A DNA stretch of 64,000 bases from Hafnia paralvei ATCC 29927 (GTDB lineage Bacteria > Pseudomonadota > Gammaproteobacteria > Enterobacterales > Enterobacteriaceae): assembly GCF_001655005.1 (NCBI RefSeq), contig NZ_LXET01000044.1, forward strand, positions 62,001 to 126,000, in the 5' to 3' direction. Below the pieces are notes generated by a model. That model had not been told where the DNA came from, ran no database searches, and saw nothing but the letters and a program-made list of their open reading frames with translations. Shown here one piece after another: positions 50,939-60,688 of the stretch. A program made the position numbers and the translations under genes. Position 1 is the stretch's first letter. Every line of letters begins with the position of its first letter.

Positions 50939-52042
50939 ATGATCACGTTATCAAAACTGTATGTTCATCCGATAAAATCAATGCGTGGCTTGCAACTTTC
51001 GCAGGCACAGGTATTACCGAGCGGTTTGGCCTTCGACCGAGCGCTGATGGTCACAGAGACGGATGGCACTTTTATTACCGCGCGCCAAAATCCGCAAATG
51101 GTCACATTTACCCCCGCGTTGCTACCGAACGGCATTGCCCTAACAGGGCCTGACGGTGAGAGTATCTTGGTGCTATGGCAAGACTTTCTTCATCTACAGC
51201 AGCCGACTGAAGTGTGGGGCAATCACTTCTCTGCACTGGTGGCTCCCCCACAGATTAACGACTGGCTAAGTCGTTATTTTAAACGCGCAGTCCAACTGCG
51301 TTGGTTGGGCAATGAACTTAGTCGCCGAGTAAAGCACCATCCTGACATTCCTCTTACCTTTGCTGACGGCTATCCTTTCCTACTCATCAACGAAGCCTCG
51401 TTTCAGAATTTACAGCGACGTGCCCCAAACGCGATTCGTATTGAGCAGTTTCGCCCAAATATTGTGGTGAGCGGTGCTAAGGAATTTGATGAAGATAACT
51501 GGCTGGTGATACGCATTGGCGAAGTCATTTTCGATCTCGTAAAACCCTGTAGCCGCTGTATTCTCACCACCGTAAGCACTGACCGTGGACGTAAACATCC
51601 GGCGGGGGAACCTTTAAAAACACTACAATCATTTCGTACCGCAGATAATGGCGACGTTGATTTTGGTATGAATATGATCGCTCGTGGCGGTGGAATTATT
51701 CGTCAGGGAGATAGTGTAGAAATTCTTAGCCTCCGCCCTCCTCGCCTCTATTCTGCGGGTGAAGTTAACGCCACATTGGCTACGCCGCCAGCCAACGAAA
51801 AAAGCGTCAACATTGAGTATCAGGGACAAACTTTTGTAGGCAATAACCAGCAGGTTTTGTTAGAACAACTTGAAGCACAGGGCATTAGAATTCCCTATTC
51901 TTGCCGAGCGGGATTATGTGGGGCTTGCAAAATAACGCTGGTCGAAGGGGAAGTCATACCGTTAAAACAGAGCGCAATCGGCTCAAATGGCGTCATACTG
52001 AGCTGCAGTTGTATTCCGAAAAGCAGTATCAAGCTTAGCTAA
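50939..52042 (+). CDS. ycbX: YcbX, MOSC-domain/2Fe-2S protein for N-hydroxylated base detoxification
   Basis: Molybdenum-cofactor enzyme that reduces toxic N-hydroxylated bases such as 6-hydroxylaminopurine. The 367-residue protein has a MOSC N-terminal beta-barrel (MITLSKLYVHPIKSMRG), a MOSC core at about 100-260 with FRPNIVVSG and the conserved cysteine in VKPCSRCILTTV, and a C-terminal plant-type ferredoxin (about 285-365) with IPYSCRAGLCGACK and SCSC as 2Fe-2S ligands. I chose the ATG at 50939 to match the family start; an in-frame ATG at 50918 adds seven residues. Confidence 0.94.
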   Translation: MITLSKLYVHPIKSMRGLQLSQAQVLPSGLAFDRALMVTETDGTFITARQNPQMVTFTPALLPNGIALTGPDGESILVLWQDFLHLQQPTEVWGNHFSALVAPPQINDWLSRYFKRAVQLRWLGNELSRRVKHHPDIPLTFADGYPFLLINEASFQNLQRRAPNAIRIEQFRPNIVVSGAKEFDEDNWLVIRIGEVIFDLVKPCSRCILTTVSTDRGRKHPAGEPLKTLQSFRTADNGDVDFGMNMIARGGGIIRQGDSVEILSLRPPRLYSAGEVNATLATPPANEKSVNIEYQGQTFVGNNQQVLLEQLEAQGIRIPYSCRAGLCGACKITLVEGEVIPLKQSAIGSNGVILSCSCIPKSSIKLS

Positions 52043-52050
52043 CGTCAGCG

Positions 52051-52110
52051 GGTATATAGCCAAAATAATTCGCGTTGTATCGAGACGGCAGATGCAGCTT
52101 GAAGCACGAC
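52051..52110 (+). repeat. Short dispersed palindromic repeat, copy B
   Basis: GGTATATAGCCAAAATAATT, then GTTGTATCGAGACGGCA and GATGCAGCTTGAAG. It shares the same ordered blocks with copy A at 31924-32005 with a shorter centre, in the same orientation, just after ycbX. Confidence 0.6.
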
Positions 52111-52142
52111 AAGGATATGCGGGTGATTAGCGCCCGCATCTA

Positions 52143-52691
52143 TTAAACGGCATAAGCTAAAACATCTTCTGAATCGACAGATGGCTGAACAGCAATAAGT
52201 CGGTCATGCATGACTTTAATAGCATCGCCTAGCTGCATGGACTTACCCGCCAACTGCAAATAAGGTTGGGCTAACAAACATAAGCTAGCACTGTCTCCAG
52301 CCTCAACAACCAGCAGCTTAGCTTGTTCTGCTGTATTTGAAATCTGCACGGCGACCAATTCACCTAATGCAGGCATCACGGCACAGGATTGTGGAGCAAA
52401 ATGCCAGCTTTTCGGCATTAATGGCTTAAGAAAACGCTGAGCCACTAGCGCATTTAATATTAATTCCGCCCGCTGCTCTTTTTTTAGCCCAGTCTGACGA
52501 CTACGCTCTTCAAACTGGTAATAAAGTGCCGCATCGTCGACACAAAAAGAACATTCATCAAAAGCATCAGGCGTTAGCATTTTCCCAGCAAAGCGGGAAC
52601 GAAAGATCATTCCGTTGGCTAAATCCAACATCAAACGATCGTGCTCTTCATCAAAATACCAGCGCCAATTATCGCCCGGTTTTATATTCAT
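52143..52691 (-). CDS. zapC: ZapC, FtsZ-ring-associated protein
   Basis: Cytoplasmic protein that bundles FtsZ filaments and stabilises the division ring. The 182 residues begin MNIKPGDNWRWYFDEEHDRLMLDLANGM and contain FAGKMLTPDAFDECSFCVDDAALYYQF, typical of ZapC. GAGGG lies 5 bases before the ATG at 52691, so the upstream ATG at 52709 is not used. It follows pyrD on the same strand after a 187-base gap, as in E. coli. Confidence 0.94.
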   Translation of the reverse strand: MNIKPGDNWRWYFDEEHDRLMLDLANGMIFRSRFAGKMLTPDAFDECSFCVDDAALYYQFEERSRQTGLKKEQRAELILNALVAQRFLKPLMPKSWHFAPQSCAVMPALGELVAVQISNTAEQAKLLVVEAGDSASLCLLAQPYLQLAGKSMQLGDAIKVMHDRLIAVQPSVDSEDVLAYAV

Positions 52692-52878
52692 TCTATCCCT
52701 CTTCTGCATCAGTCATCAGGATCGTGTATTCAATTCTTTCACATATCATTAAATGCGATCAAATCGTTGGCTGATTTAATCAGACCAGCTTGATCGGACA
52801 ATTAATTAGCAGAACGCTTGAAATATAGACTACCCCGGAGAAGAAATAAACCCCCAGGGCAAATAGGTAGGAAAATAA

Positions 52879-53889
52879 TTAGATGTAGTTAACGATATCT
52901 TTAATCAATCCCGGTCCTTTGAAGATAAAACCAGAATAAATTTGAACCAAAGAAGCGCCTGCGTCTATTTTTTCTCTTGCTGCAATCACGGAGTCAATTC
53001 CACCAACGCCAATGATTGGCAAACGACCCTGCAACTCTTGAGAAAGTTGTCGGATTATTTCAGTACTGTGTAATTGCAAAGGGCGCCCGCTTAAACCACC
53101 TGCTTGCTCGCAATAGTTAAAGCCATTAACCAATTTGCGATCCAGTGTGGTATTGGTCGCGATGACGCCGTCGATATTATGACGGACTAAACTGTCTGCA
53201 ACCTGAATCAATTCTTCATGAGAAAGATCCGGCGCGATCTTCACGGCCACAGGAACATATTTATGGTGTTTCTGTTGCAGTTCGATCTGTTTAGTTTTAA
53301 TCGCTGTTAATAGATCGTCTAACGCCTCTCCATATTGAAGCGTTCTTAATCCTGGGGTGTTTGGAGAGGAAATATTTACTGCTATATAGCCCGCATAGGA
53401 GTAAACCTTTTCCATGCAGATTAAATAATCGTCTTTCCCCTGCTCAACCGGCGTATCTTTATTCTTGCCGATATTGATCCCCAGTACGCCGCCAAAATGC
53501 GATTTTTTGACGTTCTCGACCAAATTGTCAACGCCGCGGTTATTAAATCCCATACGGTTAATTAAACCTTCGGCCTCAACGATACGGAATAAACGCGGCT
53601 TATCATTCCCCGCTTGAGGGCGCGGAGTTACAGTACCCACTTCAATAAAACCAAACCCCATAGCTCCTAGGGCGTCAATACATTCACCATCTTTGTCCAA
53701 TCCCGCAGCAAGACCGAGCGGGTTTTTAAAAGATAATCCCATGCAGGTTACCGGCTTAGAAGCCACTGACTGACGAACCAGAAACTCCAATGGAGTACCC
53801 GTAATACGGCGAAGCTGCTTAAACGTAAATTCGTGCGCGCGCTCTGGATCGAGCTGGAAAAGTGCCTTTCTAACGAAGGGGTAAAGCAT
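52879..53889 (-). CDS. pyrD: Dihydroorotate dehydrogenase (quinone), class 2
   Basis: FMN enzyme bound to the inner membrane that oxidises dihydroorotate to orotate with quinone, the fourth step of pyrimidine synthesis. The 336 residues begin with the amphipathic N-terminal helices (MLYPFVRKALFQLDPERAHEFTF). They contain GLAAGLDKDGECIDALGAMGFGFIEVGTVTPRPQ, the AVNISSPNTPGLR loop with the catalytic serine, and VKIAPDL and GVGGIDS. The length matches E. coli. The ATG follows AGGAGATACC. A PurR box and a pyrimidine-sensitive leader lie upstream. Confidence 0.97.
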   Translation of the reverse strand: MLYPFVRKALFQLDPERAHEFTFKQLRRITGTPLEFLVRQSVASKPVTCMGLSFKNPLGLAAGLDKDGECIDALGAMGFGFIEVGTVTPRPQAGNDKPRLFRIVEAEGLINRMGFNNRGVDNLVENVKKSHFGGVLGINIGKNKDTPVEQGKDDYLICMEKVYSYAGYIAVNISSPNTPGLRTLQYGEALDDLLTAIKTKQIELQQKHHKYVPVAVKIAPDLSHEELIQVADSLVRHNIDGVIATNTTLDRKLVNGFNYCEQAGGLSGRPLQLHSTEIIRQLSQELQGRLPIIGVGGIDSVIAAREKIDAGASLVQIYSGFIFKGPGLIKDIVNYI

Positions 53890-53935
53890 GGTATCTCCTG
53901 AATCCCGGTGGCAAGTCGGGGCGGTATTATCCGGT
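53890..53935 (-). promoter_or_regulatory. pyrD promoter -10 and pyrimidine-responsive leader
   Basis: Reading leftward, GATAATACCGCCCCGAC gives a -10 element and a C-rich start region, followed by CACCGGGATTCAGGAG. In E. coli pyrD, the transcription start shifts with CTP/GTP supply, and longer transcripts fold a hairpin that hides the ribosome-binding site. The conserved start region suggests the same here. Confidence 0.55.
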
Positions 53936-53982
53936 ATCTTTCAACAGATTGGAATTGATTAAAAACAAAAACAACGTAATCG

Positions 53983-53998
53983 GCGCAAACGTTTACTC
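53983..53998. promoter_or_regulatory. PurR box upstream of pyrD
   Basis: GCGCAAACGTTTACTC retains the core CGCAAACGTTT of the PurR operator, in the position known for E. coli pyrD. Confidence 0.75.
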
Positions 53999-54147
53999 TT
54001 ACTCGCTCATTTATCGATGTTTTATACTGAAATTTTGCTATGAAACGCATTCATGCAGCGGATCGAAAGATAGCGGTAAAGTCGATGACGATAGCAGGTG
54101 AAGCAGATGCTGCGTCAGGTTTGAGGGCAAATAAATATCGCCGTATA

Positions 54148-54175
54148 CAAAAAAGCCCCGTCATACGGGGCTTGG
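54148..54175 (-). terminator. Terminator after pepN
   Basis: On the minus strand AGCCCCG, loop TATGA, CGGGGCT, then six T's, 24 bases after the pepN stop. Confidence 0.88.
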
Positions 54176-54197
54176 TGTGAGTGAATGACAGCGCTAA

Positions 54198-56816
54198 TTA
54201 TGCGTTTAACGCCTTGGTAATTTTTTCAAACAAATCGCCGGATAAATTATCCAGACCTTTAAGCTCTTCCAATGATTTACGCATTAAAGCCTGACGACTT
54301 TCGTCATAACGTTTTAAACGGATCAACGGTTCGATCATACGTGCCGCAACCTGTGGGTTACGCGTGTTCAAATCTTTTAAGATCTCGGTTAAGAAAGCAT
54401 ATCCTGAACCATCGGCGGCATGGAACGCAGATGGATTAGCCTGAGCAAATGCCCCCACCAGAGAACGAATGCGGTTTGGATTGCTCAGGGTAAATGAGCG
54501 ATGTTTCAAGAGCGCTTTCACGTTATCGAGCACCAACGCCGATGGGCTCGTCGCCTGCAACATGAACCACTTATCCATTACCAGACCATCTTGGTGCCAA
54601 CGTTCGTCGAACTCAGCCATCAAACGATCGCGGCATGGTAGTTCAGCGCCAACAGCGGCAGAAAGCGCGGCCAAAGAGTCAGTCATGTTATTGGCGTTCT
54701 CGTACTGTCGAACAACCAATTCATCCGCCATGACTACATCTTCGCCAAAAGCCAGATAGCGTAGGCATACATTGCGCAGTGAACGCTTAGCTATATCTGC
54801 GTGGTCGATACGATATTCTGGGGTGCGGTTATTGTTGTAGACCGCTAACCACTCATCAGCCATCTCTTTCGCTAACAGGCGAGTGATCGCCGAGTGCACC
54901 GCACCAATGGCTTCAGGATCGATAATGCTGAACAGCTCTGCCATTTCATTTTCAGAAGGCAATGTCAGAATTTGTGCCGCCAACGCAGGATCGAGAGACT
55001 CATCCAGTAAGACTGCGCGGAATGCGTCAACCACGTGCATTGGCAGAGAGAGCGGCTGGTTCTGCTGGAATTTAGCCACGTTTAGACGAACGTATTTAGC
55101 CAGCAACATTTGCGCCGCATCCCAACGAGCAAAGTCATTGCGGGCGTGCTGCATCAGGAAACTGAGCTGCTGGTCGCTATACGGATATTCCAGTTTTACC
55201 GGCGCAGAGAACTCACGTAATAAAGAAGGAATCGGTTTATGTGGAACATTATCAAACGCGAAGCTTTGCTCCGATTCTGTCACATTCAGCACGTTACTTA
55301 CCGCTTCACCATCGATCATTAACGGGATCACATTGCCCTGCGGATCATAAAGTTCAATATCCAGCGGGATATGCAACGGCAGTTTTTCTTGCTGTTCAGA
55401 AGTCGGCGGTGTTTGCTGAGTGACATACAGGCGATATTGCTGGTGCTCAGCGTCATATTCGTCGCGCACGCTCAATTCAGGCGTGCCCGCTTGGCTATAC
55501 CAACGGCGGAATAACGTGAGATCAACGCCGGAGGCATCTTCCATCGCCTGTACAAAATCATCACAGGTCGCCGCGCTGCCGTCATGACGTTCAAAATAGA
55601 GCTTCATGCCTTTCTGGAAGTTCTCTTCGCCGAGCAAGGTATGCATCATGCGAATAACTTCAGAGCCTTTTTCATACACGGTAAGCGTATAGAAGTTATT
55701 CATTTCAATAACTTTGTCAGGGCGGATAGGATGTGCCATCGGGCTGGCATCTTCCGCAAACTGAGCGCCACGCATTACGCGAACGTTATCAATACGGTTT
55801 ACTGCACGCGAACCGAGGTCCGAACTGAATTCCTGATCGCGGAATACGGTTAAACCTTCCTTCAAGCTCAATTGGAACCAATCACGGCAGGTCACGCGGT
55901 TACCTGTCCAGTTGTGGAAATATTCATGACCGATCACGGCTTCGATGCCGAGATAGTCTTTATCGGTAGCGGTTTCAGCCTTAGCCAGAACATATTTAGA
56001 GTTAAAGATGTTCAGACCTTTATTCTCCATCGCGCCCATATTAAAGAAATCGACGGCGACGACCATATAGATGTCGAGGTCATATTCAAGACCAAAACGA
56101 GTTTCATCCCACTTCATGGCATTTTTTAGCGAGGTCATAGCCCAACCTGCACGATCAAGATTGCCGCGGTCTACGTAAAGTTCTAATGCGACATCTCGCC
56201 CGCTTTGGGTGGTGAAGCTATCGCGAAGCACGTCGAAATCCCCTGCGACCAGCGCAAACAGGTAGCATGGTTTTGGGAATGGGTCTTCCCACTGTACCCA
56301 GTGACGACCATCTTGCAATTCACCCTGCGCAATACGGTTACCGTTAGACAGCAAGAATGGATAACGAGCTTTGTCCGCCACGATGCGGGTACGGAAACGC
56401 GCCAACACATCAGGGCGATCCAGATAATAGGTAATATGGCGGAAACCTTCAGCTTCGCACTGGGTGCATAACGCCTCGCCAGACAGATACAGGCCTTCTA
56501 AGGCGCTGTTCTTCGCCGGATGGATTTCGTTCACAATGGTCAGCGTGAATTCGTCAGGCAGATTTTCCAGAACCAGCTGATTCTCTGACTCACTATAGTG
56601 TTCCCAAGGAACATCGTTCACGCTAACGCTTTTCAGAGTGAGGTCTTCACCATTAAGAATTAATGGTGCCTGCGCGCTTCCCTGACGTTTAACCTGACTG
56701 ACTGCGGTGACCGTCGTAGTGTCAGCATCTAAATCAAAATCGAGGGCCAGATCGGTGATGGTAAAATCTGGCGCTTTGTAATCGTGACGATACTTGGCTT
56801 GAGGTTGTTGTGTCAT
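54198..56816 (-). CDS. pepN: Aminopeptidase N
   Basis: Zinc metalloaminopeptidase of family M1 that removes N-terminal residues in late cytosolic protein breakdown. The 872-residue protein has the substrate motif GAMENKG (about 261-267) and the zinc site HEYFHNWTGN with a downstream LKEG glutamate (about 297-321). It is close to E. coli PepN along the whole length. I chose the ATG at 56816 (MTQQPQAKYRHDY) with AAGGG upstream; the frame extends 25 codons further, with no fit to the family. It is divergent from the diguanylate cyclase gene. Confidence 0.97.
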   Translation of the reverse strand: MTQQPQAKYRHDYKAPDFTITDLALDFDLDADTTTVTAVSQVKRQGSAQAPLILNGEDLTLKSVSVNDVPWEHYSESENQLVLENLPDEFTLTIVNEIHPAKNSALEGLYLSGEALCTQCEAEGFRHITYYLDRPDVLARFRTRIVADKARYPFLLSNGNRIAQGELQDGRHWVQWEDPFPKPCYLFALVAGDFDVLRDSFTTQSGRDVALELYVDRGNLDRAGWAMTSLKNAMKWDETRFGLEYDLDIYMVVAVDFFNMGAMENKGLNIFNSKYVLAKAETATDKDYLGIEAVIGHEYFHNWTGNRVTCRDWFQLSLKEGLTVFRDQEFSSDLGSRAVNRIDNVRVMRGAQFAEDASPMAHPIRPDKVIEMNNFYTLTVYEKGSEVIRMMHTLLGEENFQKGMKLYFERHDGSAATCDDFVQAMEDASGVDLTLFRRWYSQAGTPELSVRDEYDAEHQQYRLYVTQQTPPTSEQQEKLPLHIPLDIELYDPQGNVIPLMIDGEAVSNVLNVTESEQSFAFDNVPHKPIPSLLREFSAPVKLEYPYSDQQLSFLMQHARNDFARWDAAQMLLAKYVRLNVAKFQQNQPLSLPMHVVDAFRAVLLDESLDPALAAQILTLPSENEMAELFSIIDPEAIGAVHSAITRLLAKEMADEWLAVYNNNRTPEYRIDHADIAKRSLRNVCLRYLAFGEDVVMADELVVRQYENANNMTDSLAALSAAVGAELPCRDRLMAEFDERWHQDGLVMDKWFMLQATSPSALVLDNVKALLKHRSFTLSNPNRIRSLVGAFAQANPSAFHAADGSGYAFLTEILKDLNTRNPQVAARMIEPLIRLKRYDESRQALMRKSLEELKGLDNLSGDLFEKITKALNA

Positions 56817-57258
56817 AAATACCCTTGTAGGCTTCGCCGATGATAGACCTAGAGATTTTAAATTGACGGGGAGAGTGACAAACCGCGTCATCGAGAGCTA
56901 GCCGCTGACAACACATCAGCGCCCTAACTAACCGTTAACTAAACTGTATCACACCGATCAAAAAACCGAAGCTCTGCTGATGAACTCGTGAACGTTCGTA
57001 TATATTTCAATCAAATCAGCGTCTAGCCCGCTAAGACAGCGTGCTTTTTCACTGCAAAGAAACGGTGTAAAAGAGTAAGGCTAGCTGAACATAGACTACA
57101 ATGGAGCAAGATTAATCTCAGACCTAAATACTTACTCTGAGTGGCTATATTCTGACATAATGATTGCAACGACAGTTTCTTGTTCATTGCGCCCGCCCCC
57201 GCGGTCAGCAATTTACCTGATAAGCCCCTAGACGTTCGAATCCCAGAAAACAACGCGC
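56817..57258. other. Intergenic region between pepN and the diguanylate cyclase gene
   Basis: About 440 bases without a supported gene; they hold the divergent promoters. CATAAT (57158-57163) is a possible -10 for the cyclase gene. No repeat or RNA structure stands out. Confidence 0.4.
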
Positions 57259-58992
57259 ATGAAGCTAAAAAATCTGATCTATATTTTTACAACGGCTCTG
57301 GTGTTCTTTTTTGGTATTTTTATCTATAGCTCGCTACACAAAGCGCACATCGATTACGCAGAAAACCAACAGAATCTGTATAAAGTTAAGCGGCTACGCG
57401 AACTTACCGAAGTATTTCAATCTGCCCTGTTAGCCCACCGTCTTAAACGCATTAGTTTTATCAGTAACGCTATCACTGAGGATGAAATTCTCAATGCAGA
57501 AAAACAGGTGCGACGTCATGCCGCGGCCTTAGTGCTTTCGCCAACAGACACCCCCTCAACCGTACTCGAAAAAAAGACGCATGAGATGTTTGATAAAGCT
57601 GAAGCGCTTGTTTATAGCCTTTCGGCTAATGACAATCAGGAATTATCCGCAGTTGGCCCACTTATTCAGGCTCAACTTGATTTGAAAAGCGCATACTATA
57701 TAACTGAACTTAATAAGCTTTATTTCTTATACATCTACAATACGACGCTTTCCGACAGCCACTCTTACAAGTTTATCGAAAGCATTCGTTTGAATAACCG
57801 TCTAACGCTGACTGCGACTGAATTAATCGATCAACTGGTTGATATCAAAACCGATGACGTTAAGCGCAACCGCTCTTATATACGGTCAATTGAGCTTATT
57901 GGGGTTTTAGATTCGCTACGCTCTCGAGTCGATTTTATTATTGCCACAGCCCCTGATGCGGCTCAATCCGAAGCTGCAATTGCTGATTTATCAGAGAAAC
58001 TCAGTCAAAGCAGCATGCAAAAATTGACGGCCGATCTCACCAGCGTTATGCAAAGTCGCTCATCTCAGGCGTTCGATGGTTTTTACCGCTACATTATTGG
58101 TATGGATAAAGCATCCGCTGTTTTCGTTAATAGTAGCTACGATCTTGAGCTTCATGAATTACAAACCAAGATAGACCTTAGCCGTGTCCAACTTTATGGC
58201 ATGATTTCCCTTTGCTGGCTGCTGGCGCTTTTCATTGTGATGCCCATTTTGGTGTTCTCCTCAAAGATCACCTCATGGCTTACGCTTACCAACAAAAACA
58301 TCATGAAACTCTCCAAAGGTGACCTGAATATTCAGCCCGATAATTCTGTCGTAAGCGGTGAGCTTTCAGCTATTTCTAATGCCATTAACCAATTACGCCA
58401 AAATCAAATCGAAAAACATCAGCTCGAATTAGAGAAACAACAGCTAATCAACGAACTTCTCGAAGCGTCTTCGACCGACCCGCTGACGAATATCTACAAC
58501 CGGCGTAAATTCTTCAATCAATGCAGCCAAATCAAGAGTGCGGAATATCCTCTCGCTTTCTGCCTGATTGATATCGATAATTTTAAAAACCTTAATGACC
58601 GATACGGCCATGACGTCGGCGATTTGGCCCTCATCGCTTTTAGCCAGTTGCTTACACAATCACTTCCAAAAGACACGGTATATTGCCGGTACGGCGGCGA
58701 AGAGTTTGCCATCCTGCTTAAATACACCGATGTTCCCCAAGCGATGCAAATCATCGACTCGGTACGACTTGATACTGAGCTATTACACATCACTATACCG
58801 AATAAGCCTGGGGTCGGTTTTACCATCAGCTGTGGTTTGGCTCGCCTAGACGATTATAAGAATATCAACCACTCGATAAAGCAGGCTGACGAAGCGCTCT
58901 ATTTCTCGAAGAAGCGCGGTAAGAATCAGGTCAGCTTTTACTCCCAAAGCGGTTTCATTAGTTTTGATGCAAAGCATAAAGACCCCAGTTAA
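57259..58992 (+). CDS. Membrane-bound diguanylate cyclase (GGDEF) with periplasmic sensor
   Basis: Predicted to make cyclic di-GMP from two GTP. The 577 residues form an N-terminal helix (about 7-25), a roughly 285-residue helical periplasmic sensor region of unrecognised type, a second helix (about 315-336), a HAMP-like linker (TNKNIMKLSKGDLNI) and a GGDEF domain (about 410-565). The active-site motif is YGGEEFAIL (GGEEF at about 479-483), and the metal-binding FCLIDIDNFKNLNDRYGHDVGD is intact, so activity is expected. The inhibitory I-site RxxD is replaced by LPKD. No EAL domain is present. It lies between pepN and pncB, which are neighbours in E. coli, so it is a lineage-specific insertion. 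The ribosome-binding site is weak. Confidence 0.92.
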   Translation: MKLKNLIYIFTTALVFFFGIFIYSSLHKAHIDYAENQQNLYKVKRLRELTEVFQSALLAHRLKRISFISNAITEDEILNAEKQVRRHAAALVLSPTDTPSTVLEKKTHEMFDKAEALVYSLSANDNQELSAVGPLIQAQLDLKSAYYITELNKLYFLYIYNTTLSDSHSYKFIESIRLNNRLTLTATELIDQLVDIKTDDVKRNRSYIRSIELIGVLDSLRSRVDFIIATAPDAAQSEAAIADLSEKLSQSSMQKLTADLTSVMQSRSSQAFDGFYRYIIGMDKASAVFVNSSYDLELHELQTKIDLSRVQLYGMISLCWLLALFIVMPILVFSSKITSWLTLTNKNIMKLSKGDLNIQPDNSVVSGELSAISNAINQLRQNQIEKHQLELEKQQLINELLEASSTDPLTNIYNRRKFFNQCSQIKSAEYPLAFCLIDIDNFKNLNDRYGHDVGDLALIAFSQLLTQSLPKDTVYCRYGGEEFAILLKYTDVPQAMQIIDSVRLDTELLHITIPNKPGVGFTISCGLARLDDYKNINHSIKQADEALYFSKKRGKNQVSFYSQSGFISFDAKHKDPS

Positions 58993-59208
58993 ATTGAGGC
59001 GAAACGAGACATAGCTCAAGGTATGAATATTGTACAATTGCACGGCAACTTAATAGGTGCTACTGCAAATGGCACGTTTAATCCTCGACCTATCAAATGC
59101 CATATGGTGTTATGAGGCTTCAATCTCGGGATAAACTAGGTATACTCCACCGACTTTGCCGATTATCCCGAACGTGGAATATCCCTGACGAGGATGCAGT
59201 AACGCGCC

Positions 59209-60414
59209 ATGACTCAACATGCTTCCCCGATATTAACTTCATTATTGGACACTGACGCCTATAAACTGCACATGCAGCAGGCCGTCTATCATCGTTACCG
59301 CAACCTCACTGTCGCGGCGGAATTTCGTTGCCGTGGTGACGAGTTACTGGGCAGCTATGCCGACGATATTATTCAGCAAATCGCTTTTATGAGCGATCTT
59401 GCGCTGAGTGATGAAGAATACGCTTATCTCAGTTCTCTGCCGTTTTTCAAAAAAGACTATCTGGACTGGCTGCGCGAATTTCGCTTTAACCCACAGCAGG
59501 TCGATATTCGTAATGAAGACGGTCATTTAAGTATCCGCATCACTGGCCCTTGGCGTGAAGTGATTATGTGGGAAGTCCCGCTGCTTGCCGTCATTAGTGA
59601 AGTGGTTCACCGCGATCGCTCTCCTCTGGCAACGCCTGAAATGGCGGTTGCACAGTTGCGTAAAAAGCTGACCGCCTTCAAAGCGCTGAGTGCCGATATC
59701 GATCTTGCTGGTTTTAAATTGATGGACTTTGGTACTCGTCGCCGTTTCTCACATAACGTGCAGCGCGCCATCATCGAAACATTAAAGACGGATTTCCCAC
59801 CGTTAGTTGGCACCAGCAACTACAAGTTTGCTCAAGAACTGAATCTTGCGCCCATGGGAACTCAGGCTCACGAATGGTTTCAAGCACATCAACAAATTTG
59901 TCCTGTGCTAGCCAACAGCCAGCGTGCCGCACTGCAAGCATGGTTAGATGAATATCCCGACCAGCTTGGAATTGCGTTAACCGACTGCATCACCATGGAT
60001 GCATTCCTACGTGATTTTGGCCCTCAGTTCGCCAATCGTTACCAAGGCCTGCGCCATGACTCCGGTGAGCCAACTGAATGGGGAGAGAAAGCCATCGCCC
60101 ATTACCGGAAGCTGGGTATCGATCCTATGACCAAAACGTTGGTGTTCTCTGATAACCTCGATTTAGAAAAAGCGCTGGAGCTCTACCGCCATTTCCACGA
60201 TCGCATCAATTTAGGTTTCGGCATCGGCACACGGTTGACCTGCGATATACCGGATGTGAAACCGCTAAACATCGTGATCAAACTGGTTGAGTGCAACGGC
60301 AAGCCGGTTGCAAAACTATCAGATAGCCCAGGAAAAACCATTTGCCACGATAAGGCGTTTGTCAAAGCCCTGCGTAAAGCCTTTGATCTCCCCTTGGTGA
60401 AAAAGGCCAGCTGA
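59209..60414 (+). CDS. pncB: Nicotinate phosphoribosyltransferase
   Basis: First step of NAD salvage from nicotinate; couples ATP hydrolysis to formation of nicotinate mononucleotide. The 401-residue sequence has SLLDTDAYKLHMQQAVYHRY, FGTRRRFSHNVQ with the autophosphorylated histidine region (GTSNYKFAQE nearby), RHDSGEPTEWG and GFGIGTRLTCD. The length matches E. coli PncB. A terminator follows. Confidence 0.97.
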   Translation: MTQHASPILTSLLDTDAYKLHMQQAVYHRYRNLTVAAEFRCRGDELLGSYADDIIQQIAFMSDLALSDEEYAYLSSLPFFKKDYLDWLREFRFNPQQVDIRNEDGHLSIRITGPWREVIMWEVPLLAVISEVVHRDRSPLATPEMAVAQLRKKLTAFKALSADIDLAGFKLMDFGTRRRFSHNVQRAIIETLKTDFPPLVGTSNYKFAQELNLAPMGTQAHEWFQAHQQICPVLANSQRAALQAWLDEYPDQLGIALTDCITMDAFLRDFGPQFANRYQGLRHDSGEPTEWGEKAIAHYRKLGIDPMTKTLVFSDNLDLEKALELYRHFHDRINLGFGIGTRLTCDIPDVKPLNIVIKLVECNGKPVAKLSDSPGKTICHDKAFVKALRKAFDLPLVKKAS

Positions 60415-60455
60415 TAGCTAATGCTGTTTATCTAAGAGATCGCAATAAATAGAAT

Positions 60456-60487
60456 GAGGGCGTAGATATCTATACGCCCTCTTTTAT
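60456..60487 (+). terminator. Terminator after pncB
   Basis: GAGGGCGTA, loop, TACGCCCTC, then TTTTATT. Confidence 0.87.
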
Positions 60488-60688
60488 TATCAATACCCGC
60501 CAACTTCCCAGAGTAAGCCAAATAATTTTTTGATTTTTTATTCAATCTCTCAATATCTCATCAAGTTCTTGCGATTTGACCGTGATTTCCTCTTGTGTCT
60601 GTTTGCGTGACAAGTAACATAGCAACATGCCCGTATTATCTGGGCAGTGGGTTATTTATCATTCAAGATCAATAAAAGAGAGAAATCT

